The translations under genes and the position numbers were made by a program. The notes beneath the pieces are model-generated. The model made no database searches and was not told the DNA's origin. It was given only the letters and a program-made list of their open reading frames with translations. From Phycisphaerales bacterium (GTDB lineage Bacteria > Planctomycetota > Phycisphaerae > Phycisphaerales > UBA1924), in the NCBI GenBank assembly GCA_022843045.1, contig JALHOJ010000011.1:1-64000 (forward strand): a stretch of DNA of 64,000 nt, read 5' to 3'. Position 1 is the stretch's first letter; each line of letters starts with the position of its first letter. Of this stretch, positions 50,375 to 61,655 are shown piece by piece.

Positions 50375-51516
50375 CACTTCACCTCCGGTTCGTTCCACAT
50401 GCGTGATTGCACGAGCATGTATTCGCCGGTGATGAGGAGGGCTCGGACGCGGGCGGCGGCGGCATGGGTGGTGGAGGTGGTTGTGGTGGCGGGGCGGCGG
50501 ACTTGGCCCAGGGCTTCGTAGGACCAGGCGAAGTTGCGATTGGGGAATGTCCAGTTGGTCAGGGTGGCGACGACCGAGCCCGTCGCGGTGTATGAGGGAT
50601 CGGCTGCGGTTGATTGGGCGGGGAGGGTGAACTGGCTGAGGGCGCCGGGACGGATCACGACCCAGAGGCCGTTGTTGCGTGATTGCCAAGCGACGTTGGC
50701 GAAGGAAAGTTCCTGCATCGAGCTTTGGTTGGAGTTGGGCGTGCTTGTCACCGTTGTAGAGACGGTCAATGCGGCGACTTGCGTGGACTCAGTCTTGGTT
50801 GGAGCTTGGGTTTGGCCGGTGGCAGCGGGCGGGGTGTTGGTTTGAGTTGCGAGCACGGACAGTTCGTTGATGCCGCCCGAGGAGGTCTGCGGGTGCACGG
50901 TTGCGGTGTAGGTAGTTGCGGAGCCGCTGGCAGAGGTGAAAGCGTGGCGGAGCTTGGTCAGTCGCCAATGCGTGACATCTGAGTCAAGCAAGGGCACGAT
51001 GCAGAGGCCCTGCACGGTGAGCACGTTGGCGGAGAGTTGCTCGTCGGTTGCGGCGGTGAAGGAGGCAAGCACGACTTCGGCGGAATCCGTGGTGCCGCTG
51101 GTGGTGGTTGCACTGCGGGTGTGCGTGGAGAACTCGACTTCGAGGGCATCGATGCCGGCGAGGATGGTGGCGGCGGCGGAGCCGTTGACGGTGCGGGTCA
51201 GGGGTTGGCCGGTGCCGGGCCAGTGGTAGACGATGGTTTCGGGGATCGTGTCGCCCGTACGGTCGGGGACTTTGAGCGTGAAGCCTGCCGCGGTGCGATT
51301 GGACACTTCGATGGCCATCGCGAGGTCGGACTCAAGCTGTTCGAGGCTGATCCGGGACTTGATGGCGTTCTGATCGCGGTCCTTGCTGGTGGGGATGGCG
51401 CGGCTGGTCAGGACCATGACGCTGGTCATCGAGACGGCGAGCACGCTGACGACGCCGATGCTGAGCACCAGTTCGATGAGCGAGAAGCCGGGTCGTGATG
51501 GGCGACAACGGGTCAT
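50374..51516 (-). CDS. Minor pseudopilin, GspJ-position
   Basis: A 380-residue protein from ATG 51516, with leader RCRPSRPG and mature start FSLIELVLSIGVVSVLAVSM, Glu at +5. It is about twice as long as usual GspJ; the extra length is Thr/Ser/Ala-rich beta sequence (ATTTSGTTDSAEVVL, ATQTNTPPAATGQTQAPTKT). The RDQNAIKSRISLEQLESDLA segment after the helix is typical of J-type pilins. It sits between the GspH-like and GspI-like genes. Confidence 0.75.
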   Translation of the reverse strand: MTRCRPSRPGFSLIELVLSIGVVSVLAVSMTSVMVLTSRAIPTSKDRDQNAIKSRISLEQLESDLAMAIEVSNRTAAGFTLKVPDRTGDTIPETIVYHWPGTGQPLTRTVNGSAAATILAGIDALEVEFSTHTRSATTTSGTTDSAEVVLASFTAATDEQLSANVLTVQGLCIVPLLDSDVTHWRLTKLRHAFTSASGSATTYTATVHPQTSSGGINELSVLATQTNTPPAATGQTQAPTKTESTQVAALTVSTTVTSTPNSNQSSMQELSFANVAWQSRNNGLWVVIRPGALSQFTLPAQSTAADPSYTATGSVVATLTNWTFPNRNFAWSYEALGQVRRPATTTTSTTHAAAARVRALLITGEYMLVQSRMWNEPEVK

Positions 51517-51529
51517 GCGCGGAGGTTGA

Positions 51530-52060
51530 TCAATCTGGGCCCACCGGTGCCGCGTAGGCGGCGGTGATGGCTGAGTCGGTGATGTTGGCGGCGATGGCGG
51601 CCTGGGCGGGCGCGGCGTCGAGCAGCGTCACTTCGCCGGCTTCTGAGACCTGAAGCACGCGGATGACTGTGCCCGATCGCAGCGCGATCACGATGGTGTT
51701 GGAGGGCATGCCGTACTGGTTGAAGGTCACGCTGTTGGCGGCGCCGGTGCGGAGAGCTGCGACGGCGTTCTCGAAGGGGTCCTTGGTCAAGTTGGTCGTT
51801 TTGGAAGTCGTGCCGGCGGCCGTGCGGGTTGTGATCGAGTATCGCTCGGTGCTGAAGGCGACGGTCTGGTCGAAACCGAAAGCGCGGGCGTTGTCGCGAG
51901 CGCGGGCGAGGTCTGCGGCGATGAGGGAGGCGGCGCGCTCGAGCTTGGAACGGCGCACGCTTGAGAAGTATCGCGGTGCGGCGATGGCAGTCGTGAGCCC
52001 GATGATCGACAGGGCGATCAGCAGTTCGAAGGTGCTGTAGGCTCGCCGATCACGACGCAT
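51530..52060 (-). CDS. Minor pseudopilin, GspH-position, with unusual processing site
   Basis: A 176-residue protein, starting 13 bases before the GspJ-like start downstream. The N-terminus reads MRRDRRAYSTFELLIALSII: the helix and a Glu are present, but the cleavage site would be A-Y rather than G-F, with the Glu five residues after it. The rest (KLERAASLIAADLARARDNA then FSTERYSITTRTAAG) fits a GspH-like fold. A hairpin lies between this gene and the major pseudopilin upstream. Confidence 0.75.
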   Translation of the reverse strand: MRRDRRAYSTFELLIALSIIGLTTAIAAPRYFSSVRRSKLERAASLIAADLARARDNARAFGFDQTVAFSTERYSITTRTAAGTTSKTTNLTKDPFENAVAALRTGAANSVTFNQYGMPSNTIVIALRSGTVIRVLQVSEAGEVTLLDAAPAQAAIAANITDSAITAAYAAPVGPD

Positions 52061-52107
52061 GCGTCTTTACCTCGCGCTCCGTGCCTTTCGCCGATCCTGA
52101 AACACAA

Positions 52108-52142
52108 ACACCGACAGCGGCCGTTCGCCAATCTGTCGGTGT
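52108..52142 (-). terminator. Hairpin between major and minor pseudopilin genes
   Basis: acaccgacag (52108-52117) and ctgtcggtgt (52133-52142) form a perfect 10-bp stem 23 bases past the gspG-like stop, followed on the minus strand by TGTGTTTC. It could cut transcription partly, giving more major than minor pseudopilin. Confidence 0.6.
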
Positions 52143-52164
52143 CGCTTGATGCTCGTGATGCCGA

Positions 52165-52659
52165 CTAGTAGTCGGTGAAGGGCTCGCCGCGGCTGTCCGT
52201 CTGGCTGCCCGCGTTGGCCCCAAAGGTCCAGGCCTTGGTGGTGGCGTTGACGGTGTAGATCCATCCGACGGTGGGTGCGTCGGCGGCGGCGATGCCGCTC
52301 TGCCCGCGACGATCGGGGTTGCCCTTGATGGGGAGCTTGGGAATCTCGCGGATGTAAGGCCCGAAGATGTGGGTGCTGTCGGGCGAAGCGTTGGTCGCGC
52401 CGCTGACGTCGGAGTACATGGTCAGCTGATCGACAATGTCGGCGACGGTGGGCGGCTCGTTTTCGTGCTCGGTCGTATACAGCTCGATGGCGTTGCGCAT
52501 CACCGCGAGGCTCGCACGCAGGCTGCTCTCCGACGCGCCGGTGCTACCCCGGCTCATGCGCGGGATCGCGATCGCGGCGATGATCCCGATGATCACGATC
52601 ACGATCACAAGTTCGATCAGGCTGAAGCCACGGCGGGCGATGGACTTGGCGGCGGTCAT
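52165..52659 (-). CDS. gspG: Major pseudopilin GspG-like
   Basis: A 164-residue protein from ATG 52659, with GGGAG 6 bases ahead. The leader KSIARRG precedes FSLIELVIVIVIIGIIAAIA, Glu at +5. The body has the GspG order RMSRGSTGASESSLRASLAV, a helix NAIELYTTEHENEPPT, then a glycine/proline-rich domain with YIREIPKLPIKGNPD and late WIYTVNATTKAWTFGAN. It is the most canonical pilin of the set and probably the main pseudopilus subunit. About 200 bases separate it from the upstream gene, room for a separate promoter. Confidence 0.88.
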   Translation of the reverse strand: MTAAKSIARRGFSLIELVIVIVIIGIIAAIAIPRMSRGSTGASESSLRASLAVMRNAIELYTTEHENEPPTVADIVDQLTMYSDVSGATNASPDSTHIFGPYIREIPKLPIKGNPDRRGQSGIAAADAPTVGWIYTVNATTKAWTFGANAGSQTDSRGEPFTDY

Positions 52660-52860
52660 GAAGGACTCCCGATACGTTCTGAACTGGGACGCGGCACAGC
52701 ACGTTCCCACAGATACATGCATCGACGGTTCACTCCACCCGGTTCATCTCCGCAACCCGCTTTGGACGAGTCACCAGCCGCATAAACCGCGTGCGCCGAC
52801 CACCCGCGCGAGCACTCCAGATGCGCGCGTGGCCCCTCAATGCGTTCCTTTCGGGCTTCG

Positions 52861-53478
52861 TTACTTTTCGGACGCCTGGATGACCAGCTCGTAGCGGTCC
52901 GAACCGTCGACGGTGATCACCGCGGAGCCGGGGGTGGTCGCGGTGCGAGCCTGCACAGACTCAAGGCGCACGGCGCGAATGGATGAGGGGTTCCCACGCT
53001 GGCGGGCGGCCACTTCGTCATCCTTCAGCAACGTCCACAATCCCGATGCACTAGGCGAGAAGGCGTACTCGTGCCCGCTGCGGAGCATGTGGCCGTTCAC
53101 CACCGCCGCCGGCACGGGCCTGGTCATGACGCTTGAAAGCCGAAACGCGTCGGACTTCGCCGCGGAAGCGCCGATGGTCGGGGCATCGCTCACGCTCAAC
53201 CCCGCGGAAGCGCGAAACGCGTCGGCCAGATCGGTCCTTGACGCTTCCGCATCCTCCAAGGCGTCCACGCGCTCGGCCATTGAGAGCGAGGACGACTGGG
53301 CAGGCTGGAACGCGGCCTTCGGCGTCGAGGGGCGCTCAATGATCGCCGCACCGACTTCGGAAGGTCCGGAAATCCCCGAGCCGAGGATGAAGCGATCGAC
53401 CGCGACCGCGCCCACGCCAAGGCCGACCACCGCGAGAAGGACTTTGTGCTGTTTGGTGAGTTCCACGAACTCAATCAC
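52861..53478 (-). CDS. Inner-membrane protein in PilP/GspC position
   Basis: About 205 residues, started at GTG 53478 (TTG 53481 is possible); the frame runs further upstream but overlaps the PilO-like gene. One N-terminal helix (HKVLLAVVGLGVGAVAVDRF) is followed by an Ala/Ser-rich linker and a compact C-terminal segment HEYAFSPSASGLWTLLKDDE and SAVITVDGSDRYELVIQ. In type IV pilus operons PilP follows PilO and links it to the secretin; the position and layout match, the sequence does not show a clear family motif. Confidence 0.6.
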   Translation of the reverse strand: MIEFVELTKQHKVLLAVVGLGVGAVAVDRFILGSGISGPSEVGAAIIERPSTPKAAFQPAQSSSLSMAERVDALEDAEASRTDLADAFRASAGLSVSDAPTIGASAAKSDAFRLSSVMTRPVPAAVVNGHMLRSGHEYAFSPSASGLWTLLKDDEVAARQRGNPSSIRAVRLESVQARTATTPGSAVITVDGSDRYELVIQASEK

Positions 53479-53497
53479 CAATTTGATTCGCTTGGCG

Positions 53498-54157
53498 TCA
53501 ACCCCCGGCCGCGGAATTCTCCTGCCGCGTGCCCGAACGATCGGCCTCATCCGCACCACCGGGAAACTTGGAACCGTCGCCCGTCGGAGCTGCGCCGCGG
53601 TGCACGGGCAGTGTGTACCACTCCATCTCGACGCGATACAGCCCGCCTCCATCGCCTCCACCGCTCGCCGCAAGCTCGACGCCCACGACTTCGATGTCTC
53701 TGCATGCCTCGTGCAACTTGTCCAGGAACGCCAGCACGTCCGCCGGCTGGCCGGTGCCCTGCAGCGCGATGGGAACGCGCCCGTAGTCCGGATGCGCCGG
53801 GCGATAATCACCCTGGGGAGCCTCAAGCACGCTGAGCTTGGAATCGGTGGCGAGGCGCATGACTTCGGTGACGTACCGATTCAGCCGGGAGGGGTCCTGC
53901 AACTGCACCGAGTGATCCAGTTGCTTCTCGAGCGCAGCGATCTGGGCCCGCGTGCTGTTGATGTCGCTCTCGACGCTGCTCAGTTCGTCCGTCAGTTCCG
54001 CCACCGCAGTGCGCTGCTGGATCGCGTTGGATCGGGCCGAATGGACCGGGCGGATCACGCCCACATAGAGAGCTCCCGCCAACGCGAGCCCCACGCCAGC
54101 ACCAGCCACATGCACCATCATCGAGCGATTGTCGGATCGTCCCTTGAGCGTGTTCAT
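53498..54157 (-). CDS. PilO-like inner-membrane assembly protein
   Basis: A 219-residue bitopic protein from ATG 54157, overlapping the upstream stop as ATGA. One helix (VAGAGVGLALAGALYVGVIR), a coiled-coil stretch (VAELTDELSSVESDINSTRA), then a ferredoxin-like domain (RLNRYVTEVMRLATDSKLSV, VPIALQGTGQPADVLAFLDK, IEVVGVELAASGGG) as in PilO/GspM. The tail (about 190-219) is disordered. It should form a platform complex with the PilN-like protein. Confidence 0.78.
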   Translation of the reverse strand: MNTLKGRSDNRSMMVHVAGAGVGLALAGALYVGVIRPVHSARSNAIQQRTAVAELTDELSSVESDINSTRAQIAALEKQLDHSVQLQDPSRLNRYVTEVMRLATDSKLSVLEAPQGDYRPAHPDYGRVPIALQGTGQPADVLAFLDKLHEACRDIEVVGVELAASGGGDGGGLYRVEMEWYTLPVHRGAAPTGDGSKFPGGADEADRSGTRQENSAAGG

Positions 54158-54792
54158 CGCTTGTCTCCGATTGATTGGGGCGCGCCGTCGGCGAGCGTGC
54201 AGCGAATCTCAAACCGCACGCTCTCTCCCGCGCCCGCCTGCGTGGTTTCGGTCATCCGCACCTGATCGAAGAAGCGCAGATCCTCAAGCCGCACCGAGTA
54301 CTGCTGAGCCGCTGTGGTGCTGCTGGCAAGACCGGAGATCACAATGGTCGCGGTGCGCGTGGTCTGGCGATCGCGCGTCGTCCGCTTCTGCCCGCGCCCA
54401 GCCTGCTGCAGCGGCTCAGTCCGCGCCACATCCAGGTCTATCCGCTCGATCGTGATCTGCTCGCCGGCGCCGATTGCCGCGCGAGTCAGCACCTTGCCCC
54501 AGTCTGCGTGCACGCCCACCGCCTGGGCCGCGCGAAGGGACTTGCGCAGGCCGTCGATCCGTGTCCGCTCACTCGCCAGACTGGCCCGCCGCGATTCGAC
54601 CTTCGATTCAAGCTGCTGCACAGCGTCGCGGAGTTCCTGCTGGCGGCTGGCCGTTCCGTGAAGGGCGACACCCAGCACGGTCAGCACCAACGCGTAGAAG
54701 CCAAGGCCCTTGGCCCAACGCCGCGTCAACACCCGCCGACGCGCCGCCGCGGCTCGCTGCGGACTGATCAGGTTCACCTTCGCGATGCTCAT
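54154..54792 (-). CDS. PilN-like inner-membrane assembly protein
   Basis: A 212-residue protein from ATG 54792, again with ATGA overlap. The N-terminus MSIAKVNLISPQRAAAARRR carries the PilN I-N-L-x-P motif that binds PilM, one helix (LGFYALVLTVLGVALHG) follows, then a coiled coil and a periplasmic ferredoxin-like fold (ATIVISGLASSTTAAQQYSV, FFDQVRMTETTQAG). This is the clearest marker that the platform is of type IV pilus (PilMNO) rather than classical GspLM type. Confidence 0.82.
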   Translation of the reverse strand: MSIAKVNLISPQRAAAARRRVLTRRWAKGLGFYALVLTVLGVALHGTASRQQELRDAVQQLESKVESRRASLASERTRIDGLRKSLRAAQAVGVHADWGKVLTRAAIGAGEQITIERIDLDVARTEPLQQAGRGQKRTTRDRQTTRTATIVISGLASSTTAAQQYSVRLEDLRFFDQVRMTETTQAGAGESVRFEIRCTLADGAPQSIGDKR

Positions 54793-55988
54793 CGCCCGCT
54801 CCTTCCATCTCTTCGACTCTCGTGTGCCGCCAGTCCGATGGCCGCGAGTAACGCGCCGTCCTGAGAGACTGCTGACGATGCATCCACACGCACCAAGTCG
54901 CGCGGCAGCACCGCGCCGCTTTCCACACTCATCGCCTGCGCGATGCGAGTCCGCAGCCCGCGAATTCGCGCGCCCTCGCCCACGAGTTGGACGCGCGTCA
55001 TCGGCTGTCCCGGGTACCGCTGCGTCGCGTAGACCAGTGATCGCTGCACCTCGGGAATCAGGCGATCAAAGAAATCGTGCTGATATCGCCGCATCGCGCG
55101 AATCAGATCGGCGACCAACGGATCTGCGTCGTCGGTCTCCGATTGCGTGCCGCCCAGGTCCGTTGCCGGAGCGCCGCCCATCAGCGCGAGCTCCGCACCC
55201 TCCGGATCCAGTCCCAACCGCTGCTCCAGCACCCGGCACAATCCGCTCAGCGACACCTCAGACACGCGCCGCTCGAAAGCGATCGTCCAATCAGGGCCGT
55301 TGGCGTGCAGCAGCAGCACCTGAGCCGCCTCCCAGCCCACCTCGACCACACCGACGAGAGCGGAGTTGTGCCCCATCGCCGCGGCAACGCAGCGTGACAG
55401 CGCGCACATCCGCGCGTCCACTGCGCACACCGAAAGGCCTGCGGTCTCGAGCGCGTCGACGGTTGCGTCGGCCGCGCCGTATGCCAGACCTAGTCCGATC
55501 GCGTGCGTCGCGCCTCGGGCTCGGTCCGACGCGGGCAAGTCCCAGCAGGCCATCGCGAACGAGTCTGGATCGGCCCGGTGCATGCGGGCAAGTTCCATTC
55601 GCGCGATCTCGTCGAGCGGAGCCTTCGAAGAGCGTGGTGGCAGTTCCAGCAGCCCAGTGATCAGGCTCGCGTCCGGTGCGCTCAGCACGACATCATGTGA
55701 CTCAACGCCCGCTCTCTTGAGCGCGCCCGCCAGCGCCATCGCTTCGCCCTCGCTCAGCGGCCCGGTCGTCTGACGGGGCATCCGCAGCGCAACCCGGAGG
55801 CTCGCGACGCCAACCCGCGCACGCTCGCTGTGCCCCAGCAGTTGTGCCGCGCAGACGAAGCGATCGGTCACGTCCACGCCCACGGGCGACTCGCCATATG
55901 GCAGGCGCAGGCCAAGGTCGTGTCCCCAGTCCCGCTCTCGGAGCACCTTGGGCGCTCGCCTCGTCGCAAGATCGATCGTCGTCGTCAT
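54789..55988 (-). CDS. PilM-like actin-fold ATPase
   Basis: A 399-residue cytoplasmic protein, ATGA-coupled to the GspF gene. Actin-fold features: PVGVDVTDRFVCAAQLLGHS as the phosphate-1 strand pair, DVVLSAPDASLITGLLELPP, LVGVVEVGWEAAQVLLLHAN, and VQLVGEGARIRGLRTRIAQA near the C-terminus. The second half ends with an Ala-rich helix (GALLAAIGLAAHES). It should bind the N-terminus of the PilN-like protein. It is more diverged than proteobacterial PilM. Confidence 0.78.
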   Translation of the reverse strand: MTTTIDLATRRAPKVLRERDWGHDLGLRLPYGESPVGVDVTDRFVCAAQLLGHSERARVGVASLRVALRMPRQTTGPLSEGEAMALAGALKRAGVESHDVVLSAPDASLITGLLELPPRSSKAPLDEIARMELARMHRADPDSFAMACWDLPASDRARGATHAIGLGLAYGAADATVDALETAGLSVCAVDARMCALSRCVAAAMGHNSALVGVVEVGWEAAQVLLLHANGPDWTIAFERRVSEVSLSGLCRVLEQRLGLDPEGAELALMGGAPATDLGGTQSETDDADPLVADLIRAMRRYQHDFFDRLIPEVQRSLVYATQRYPGQPMTRVQLVGEGARIRGLRTRIAQAMSVESGAVLPRDLVRVDASSAVSQDGALLAAIGLAAHESRRDGRSGR

Positions 55989-57237
55989 GGCGTTCCTCCC
56001 CCGGGCCCTGCGCCCGCGGCGGTCAAGTCAAACAAGGGCAGCATCATGCTGATGGCCATCGTGCCCACCACCAGCCCAAGAAACAGGAGAATCAGCGGTT
56101 CGAGCAAGCCCGTCACCGTCTTGATCGTCTGCTCCGTGTCTTCGTCCATGAACTCCGCGACGCTCGTCAGCACCGGCGCGAGGTTGCCGGTCTTCTCGCC
56201 GCTGCGCACCGCTTCGATGACTGACTGGGGCAGCATCGCCGGGTCGTCCAGCGCCGCCGAGAGCGGCTCGCCACGAATCACCGTCTCTTCGGCGCGAGCG
56301 AGCAGCGCAACGTACAGGGAGTTTCGCACCACGTGTCGCGAGAGCGCAAGGGCTTCCAGCAGCGGCACCTTGCCGTCCAGCAGCGTGCCCAGCACCCGGG
56401 CGATGCGGGCCGTTGCGTACGCACGCGTGAAGTGCCCGAGCTTGGGTGTCTTGAGCGCGAGCAGGTCGAGCGTCCGCTGCCCATGCATGGTGCGCAGGTA
56501 CAGGAACGCTCCGCCAATCACGGCCGCGAGCCCGCCGAGCACGAAGTACCACTCGCTGCGCACGAACTTGCTGATATCCATGAGGATTGCCGTCATGGGA
56601 GGAAGTCCGCTGCCAAGCGTATCGAACAAGCTCTCAAAGCGTGGCAGGACGAACGTGATCATGGTGATGGTCACGCCCAAAGCGACGCACATCAGGAGGC
56701 CTGGATAGATGAGGGCATGGCCGACGGTCTTGCGAATTCGCACCTGCTGGCGCACAAGCTTGGACAAGCGGTCGCACATCTCATGCAGTTGGCCGCCCGA
56801 CTCGCCCGCCGCCACCAGACTGCGACACACCGCATCGAAGTAATCAGGCCGCAGGCTCATCGCTTCCGCGAGGCTCTTGCCCTCCTCAACCTTGGCTCGC
56901 AGCTGCTTGAGCACGTCGCGCCATTCGCCCTGCGGGGCCTGCTTCTCGAGGCTCGCCAGCGCATCCACGACGGTCGTGCCTGTGTGCACCAGCAGCGAGA
57001 GCTGACGCATCATGAACGCGACCTTCTCGAGCTTGCTGGCGCCACCGGCGAGTTTGAACTTGCCGGAGATCTGCGGCCCTTGCGCGTCCAGCGAGACCCC
57101 GCCAGCCTCCGCCGCGCCGAGCTTCATGGCGAAGATGCCCTGGCGGCGCAGCAGCTCGCGCGCCTCGCGCACGTCTGAGCCCTCGATCACGCCCTTGACG
57201 GACTTTCCCGCCCTGTCGTATCCGTGGTAGAGGACCT

Positions 57238-57241
<4 letters not shown>
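55985..57241 (-). CDS. gspF: GspF/PilC inner-membrane platform protein
   Basis: A 418-residue protein from ATG 57241. The N-terminus MKVLYHGYDRAGKSVKGVIE and EARELLRRQGIFAMKL is the usual cytoplasmic start. Two T2SSF domains follow, each about 120 residues: FMMRQLSLLVHTGTTVVDAL with AESGGQLHEMCDRLSK in the first, ARIARVLGTLLDGKVPLLEA and VRSGEKTGNLAPVLTSVAEF in the second, with three helices. It couples the ATPase to pseudopilus extension. It overlaps both neighbours by four bases. Confidence 0.93.
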
Positions 57242-59166
<1,925 letters not shown>

Positions 59167-59220
59167 CGCTTGTCACTCCAGCACTTCGTCTCTACGTCAG
59201 CTCGTCTCTCTTTCGCTTCC

Positions 59221-59556
59221 TCACAGGAAGCTCCTCACCGCCGACTGCACATCCGCGAAGTGCTCGAACCGCTCCGCGTTGCCCGTTACTTCCAGCACTT
59301 CCCGCAGCGTCTCCGTCGCCCCACACAGCCGCACGCTCCGCCCGCTGCTGCTCAGTTCCTCGCTGGCCTGCACGAGCACCTCCAGCCCCTGGCTGTCGAC
59401 GTACGCCACCTGCGACGCGTCCACCACGAATCGCCCGAGGCTGCGGCTCATGACGTCGCCCAGACGCTGGCGAAACATCACCGCGTCCTGCTGCACCAGC
59501 GGACCCGTGGGCTTCACCACCGTCACCGCGCCATGTCTCTGCTCCATGATCTCCAT
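59221..59556 (-). CDS. STAS-domain protein (anti-sigma-factor antagonist type)
   Basis: A 111-residue single STAS domain: VTVVKPTGPLVQQDAVMFRQ, RFVVDASQVAYVDSQGLEVL with the phosphorylatable Ser, then SVRLCGATETLREVLEVTG. In SpoIIAA-like proteins this Ser is phosphorylated by an anti-sigma kinase. The gene lies 24 bases after the histidine kinase and 54 bases before gspE, on the same strand, so it belongs to the secretion operon. No RsbW/SpoIIAB-type kinase is in the window. Confidence 0.88.
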   Translation of the reverse strand: MEIMEQRHGAVTVVKPTGPLVQQDAVMFRQRLGDVMSRSLGRFVVDASQVAYVDSQGLEVLVQASEELSSSGRSVRLCGATETLREVLEVTGNAERFEHFADVQSAVRSFL

Positions 59557-59580
59557 GCGTGCTTCCTTGCCTGATGCACA

Positions 59581-61482
59581 TCACGCGGCCTGCTTCATCT
59601 CCGCTGTCGAAGCCGGCACCATGAGCGTGAACGTGCTGCCCTTGTCAATCGCGCTCTGCAGCGTGATGTCCCCGCCGTGCATGCGAATGACCTCCCGGGC
59701 GAGAGCCAGACCGATGCCCGAGCCCGTGATGCTCGCCACCCGCTTGTCCTTGCTGCGATAGAACTTCGCGAAGACCTGTTCCTGCTCGTCGGGCGCGATG
59801 CCGATGCCGTTGTCCGTGACGTCCACCGTGAACTGCCCGTTGGCCTCGCTCGCCCGCACCGTCACCATCCCGCCCTGGGGCGTGTACTTGATCGCATTCG
59901 AGATGATGTTGTGCAGCGCGGTCGCGATCTTGTCGCGATCGCCCCGCACCATCGGCCACTTGGGCGGCACGTCCACGCGGAACGCGATCTCCTTGTCCGC
60001 CACCACCGCCTGGTAATCCTGCTCGATCTCTTCAAACATCTTGGGCAGATCAACATCATCCACGCGCAGCTGGAACGTGCCCGCGTCCATTTCCGACACG
60101 CTCAGCATGTCCCCCACCACGCGCTCCAATCGCCTCGTCTCGCTCGTCAGCACGTTCAAACACCGCGCCTTGATCAGCGGGTCCTTGTCGCCGTCTTCCA
60201 CCAGCTGTTCGAGGTACAGCCGCATGCTCGTGAGCGGCGTGCGCAGCTCATGCGTCGCCTGCGCCACGAACGAGTTTCGCGATTCCTGCGCCACCCGCTG
60301 CTGCGTGACATCTTCGAGCACGATCATCGCCGCGCTCCCGTCCTCGCGCCGCATGGGACGCACCGTCGCCCGGAGTATCGACTTCTCCCCGCCCGCCTCC
60401 CTGGGCTCCACAGTCACTTCCATGCTCGCCCGCTGGCGCTGCTTGCCGGTCGCCACCAGTTGCGCCGTCTGCGTCACATCCCGGAACGGCACGACCTCAT
60501 CAACATGCTTCGACACCGCGTCGGGCTTCTGCACCCGAAGCAGCGCCGCCGCCGCGCCGTTGATCGCCCGTACGTTGCACGACTCATCCAGCACGATCAG
60601 CCCCAGCCACACCGCGTCAAAGGCCGCGGCGTAATCCCCTCCGCCACTCACGCTCGCCTGCAGTCGCTCGGCCGCTCGTTCAACCTTGTCGCGCTGCCGC
60701 AGATAGTCCCGCTCATCCAGCAGCCGATTCCACGCCTTGGCTTCTTCGCCCATGTCATCCGCGAGCCGCAGGCCCGCAGTAGGCATCTCGCCATCTTGGA
60801 ATTGCCGCGCATACCGCAGCGACTCATGGATGGCCCCCAACGCCCGCATCCGCGAGCGCAGACCGCGATACACCAGGAGACCGCCCACCAGCGCCGCCGC
60901 GCCGATCACGCCCAGCCCCGCCTGCACCTCGCGCTCCGCCAGCGGGTCATACGAGAACCCCCGCGTCAATTCGACGATCACATCCCCGCGCCCCACCACC
61001 GTCGCCTTGGCCCGCGCCACCAGCGTTCCATCATCTCGCTCCACGCACGTCGCCCGCTCCAGGCCCTTCTCCGTCCCCCAATGCTCCGGCAGTTCGATCG
61101 AGTCATCCGAGCCCGTCTGCTCGCCCATCCTGCCATCCGCCAGCACCGGCCCCCCCGCGAGCATCACCACCGCGCCCTCGATCCCAGCGTGCGACGCCGC
61201 TTGCGCCGCCAGAGCCCGAACACCCGCGGTCTCGTGCACTTCGATCAATCGCTCCACCGCCGCCGCCAGCATCTCCGCCTCGCGCGTCGCCTTAGACATC
61301 ACGCCGCGCCTCGTGGCCTCTTGATGCACGTAGAACGTCCACGCGCCGCCCGCCAGCATCACCCCCATCACCAACAGCGCAACCCACATCCCAAACGCGG
61401 ACACCACGCGTTCCCCGCCCGGAAAGAACCAGGAGCGAACCCACCCGAGCGCTCCACCGGAGTTGTGATCGTCAGTCTTCAC
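59581..61482 (-). CDS. Membrane sensor histidine kinase (HAMP-PAS-HisKA)
   Basis: A 633-residue kinase from GTG 61482, with GAGG 6 bases ahead. TM1 about 30-52, a periplasmic sensor of about 135 residues, TM2 about 189-206, a HAMP-like linker, a PAS domain (AAFDAVWLGLIVLDESCNVR), then HisKA with H411 in QATHELRTPLTSMRLYL and the ATPase: ATALHNIISNAIKYTP (N box), VTDNGIGIAPDEQEQVF (G1), TGSGIGLALAREVIRMHGG (G2). It is the first gene of the secretion block. No cognate response regulator is on this strand nearby. Confidence 0.92.
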   Translation of the reverse strand: MKTDDHNSGGALGWVRSWFFPGGERVVSAFGMWVALLVMGVMLAGGAWTFYVHQEATRRGVMSKATREAEMLAAAVERLIEVHETAGVRALAAQAASHAGIEGAVVMLAGGPVLADGRMGEQTGSDDSIELPEHWGTEKGLERATCVERDDGTLVARAKATVVGRGDVIVELTRGFSYDPLAEREVQAGLGVIGAAALVGGLLVYRGLRSRMRALGAIHESLRYARQFQDGEMPTAGLRLADDMGEEAKAWNRLLDERDYLRQRDKVERAAERLQASVSGGGDYAAAFDAVWLGLIVLDESCNVRAINGAAAALLRVQKPDAVSKHVDEVVPFRDVTQTAQLVATGKQRQRASMEVTVEPREAGGEKSILRATVRPMRREDGSAAMIVLEDVTQQRVAQESRNSFVAQATHELRTPLTSMRLYLEQLVEDGDKDPLIKARCLNVLTSETRRLERVVGDMLSVSEMDAGTFQLRVDDVDLPKMFEEIEQDYQAVVADKEIAFRVDVPPKWPMVRGDRDKIATALHNIISNAIKYTPQGGMVTVRASEANGQFTVDVTDNGIGIAPDEQEQVFAKFYRSKDKRVASITGSGIGLALAREVIRMHGGDITLQSAIDKGSTFTLMVPASTAEMKQAA

Positions 61483-61655
61483 ATAGCACCTCGCGAGCGC
61501 ACAGCCGACAAGCCTTCGACCGCGCACTGGCAAGGCATCGGCTGGTTTCCCCGAAGAGTCAAGCCCCGCCCGCTAAACGCACCCCTGCATTCAGGTTGCG
61601 CAAAGTTGGAAGCCCGCACTTGCGGGCCGCGCACACCCGTGTACCCTCGCCTGCC

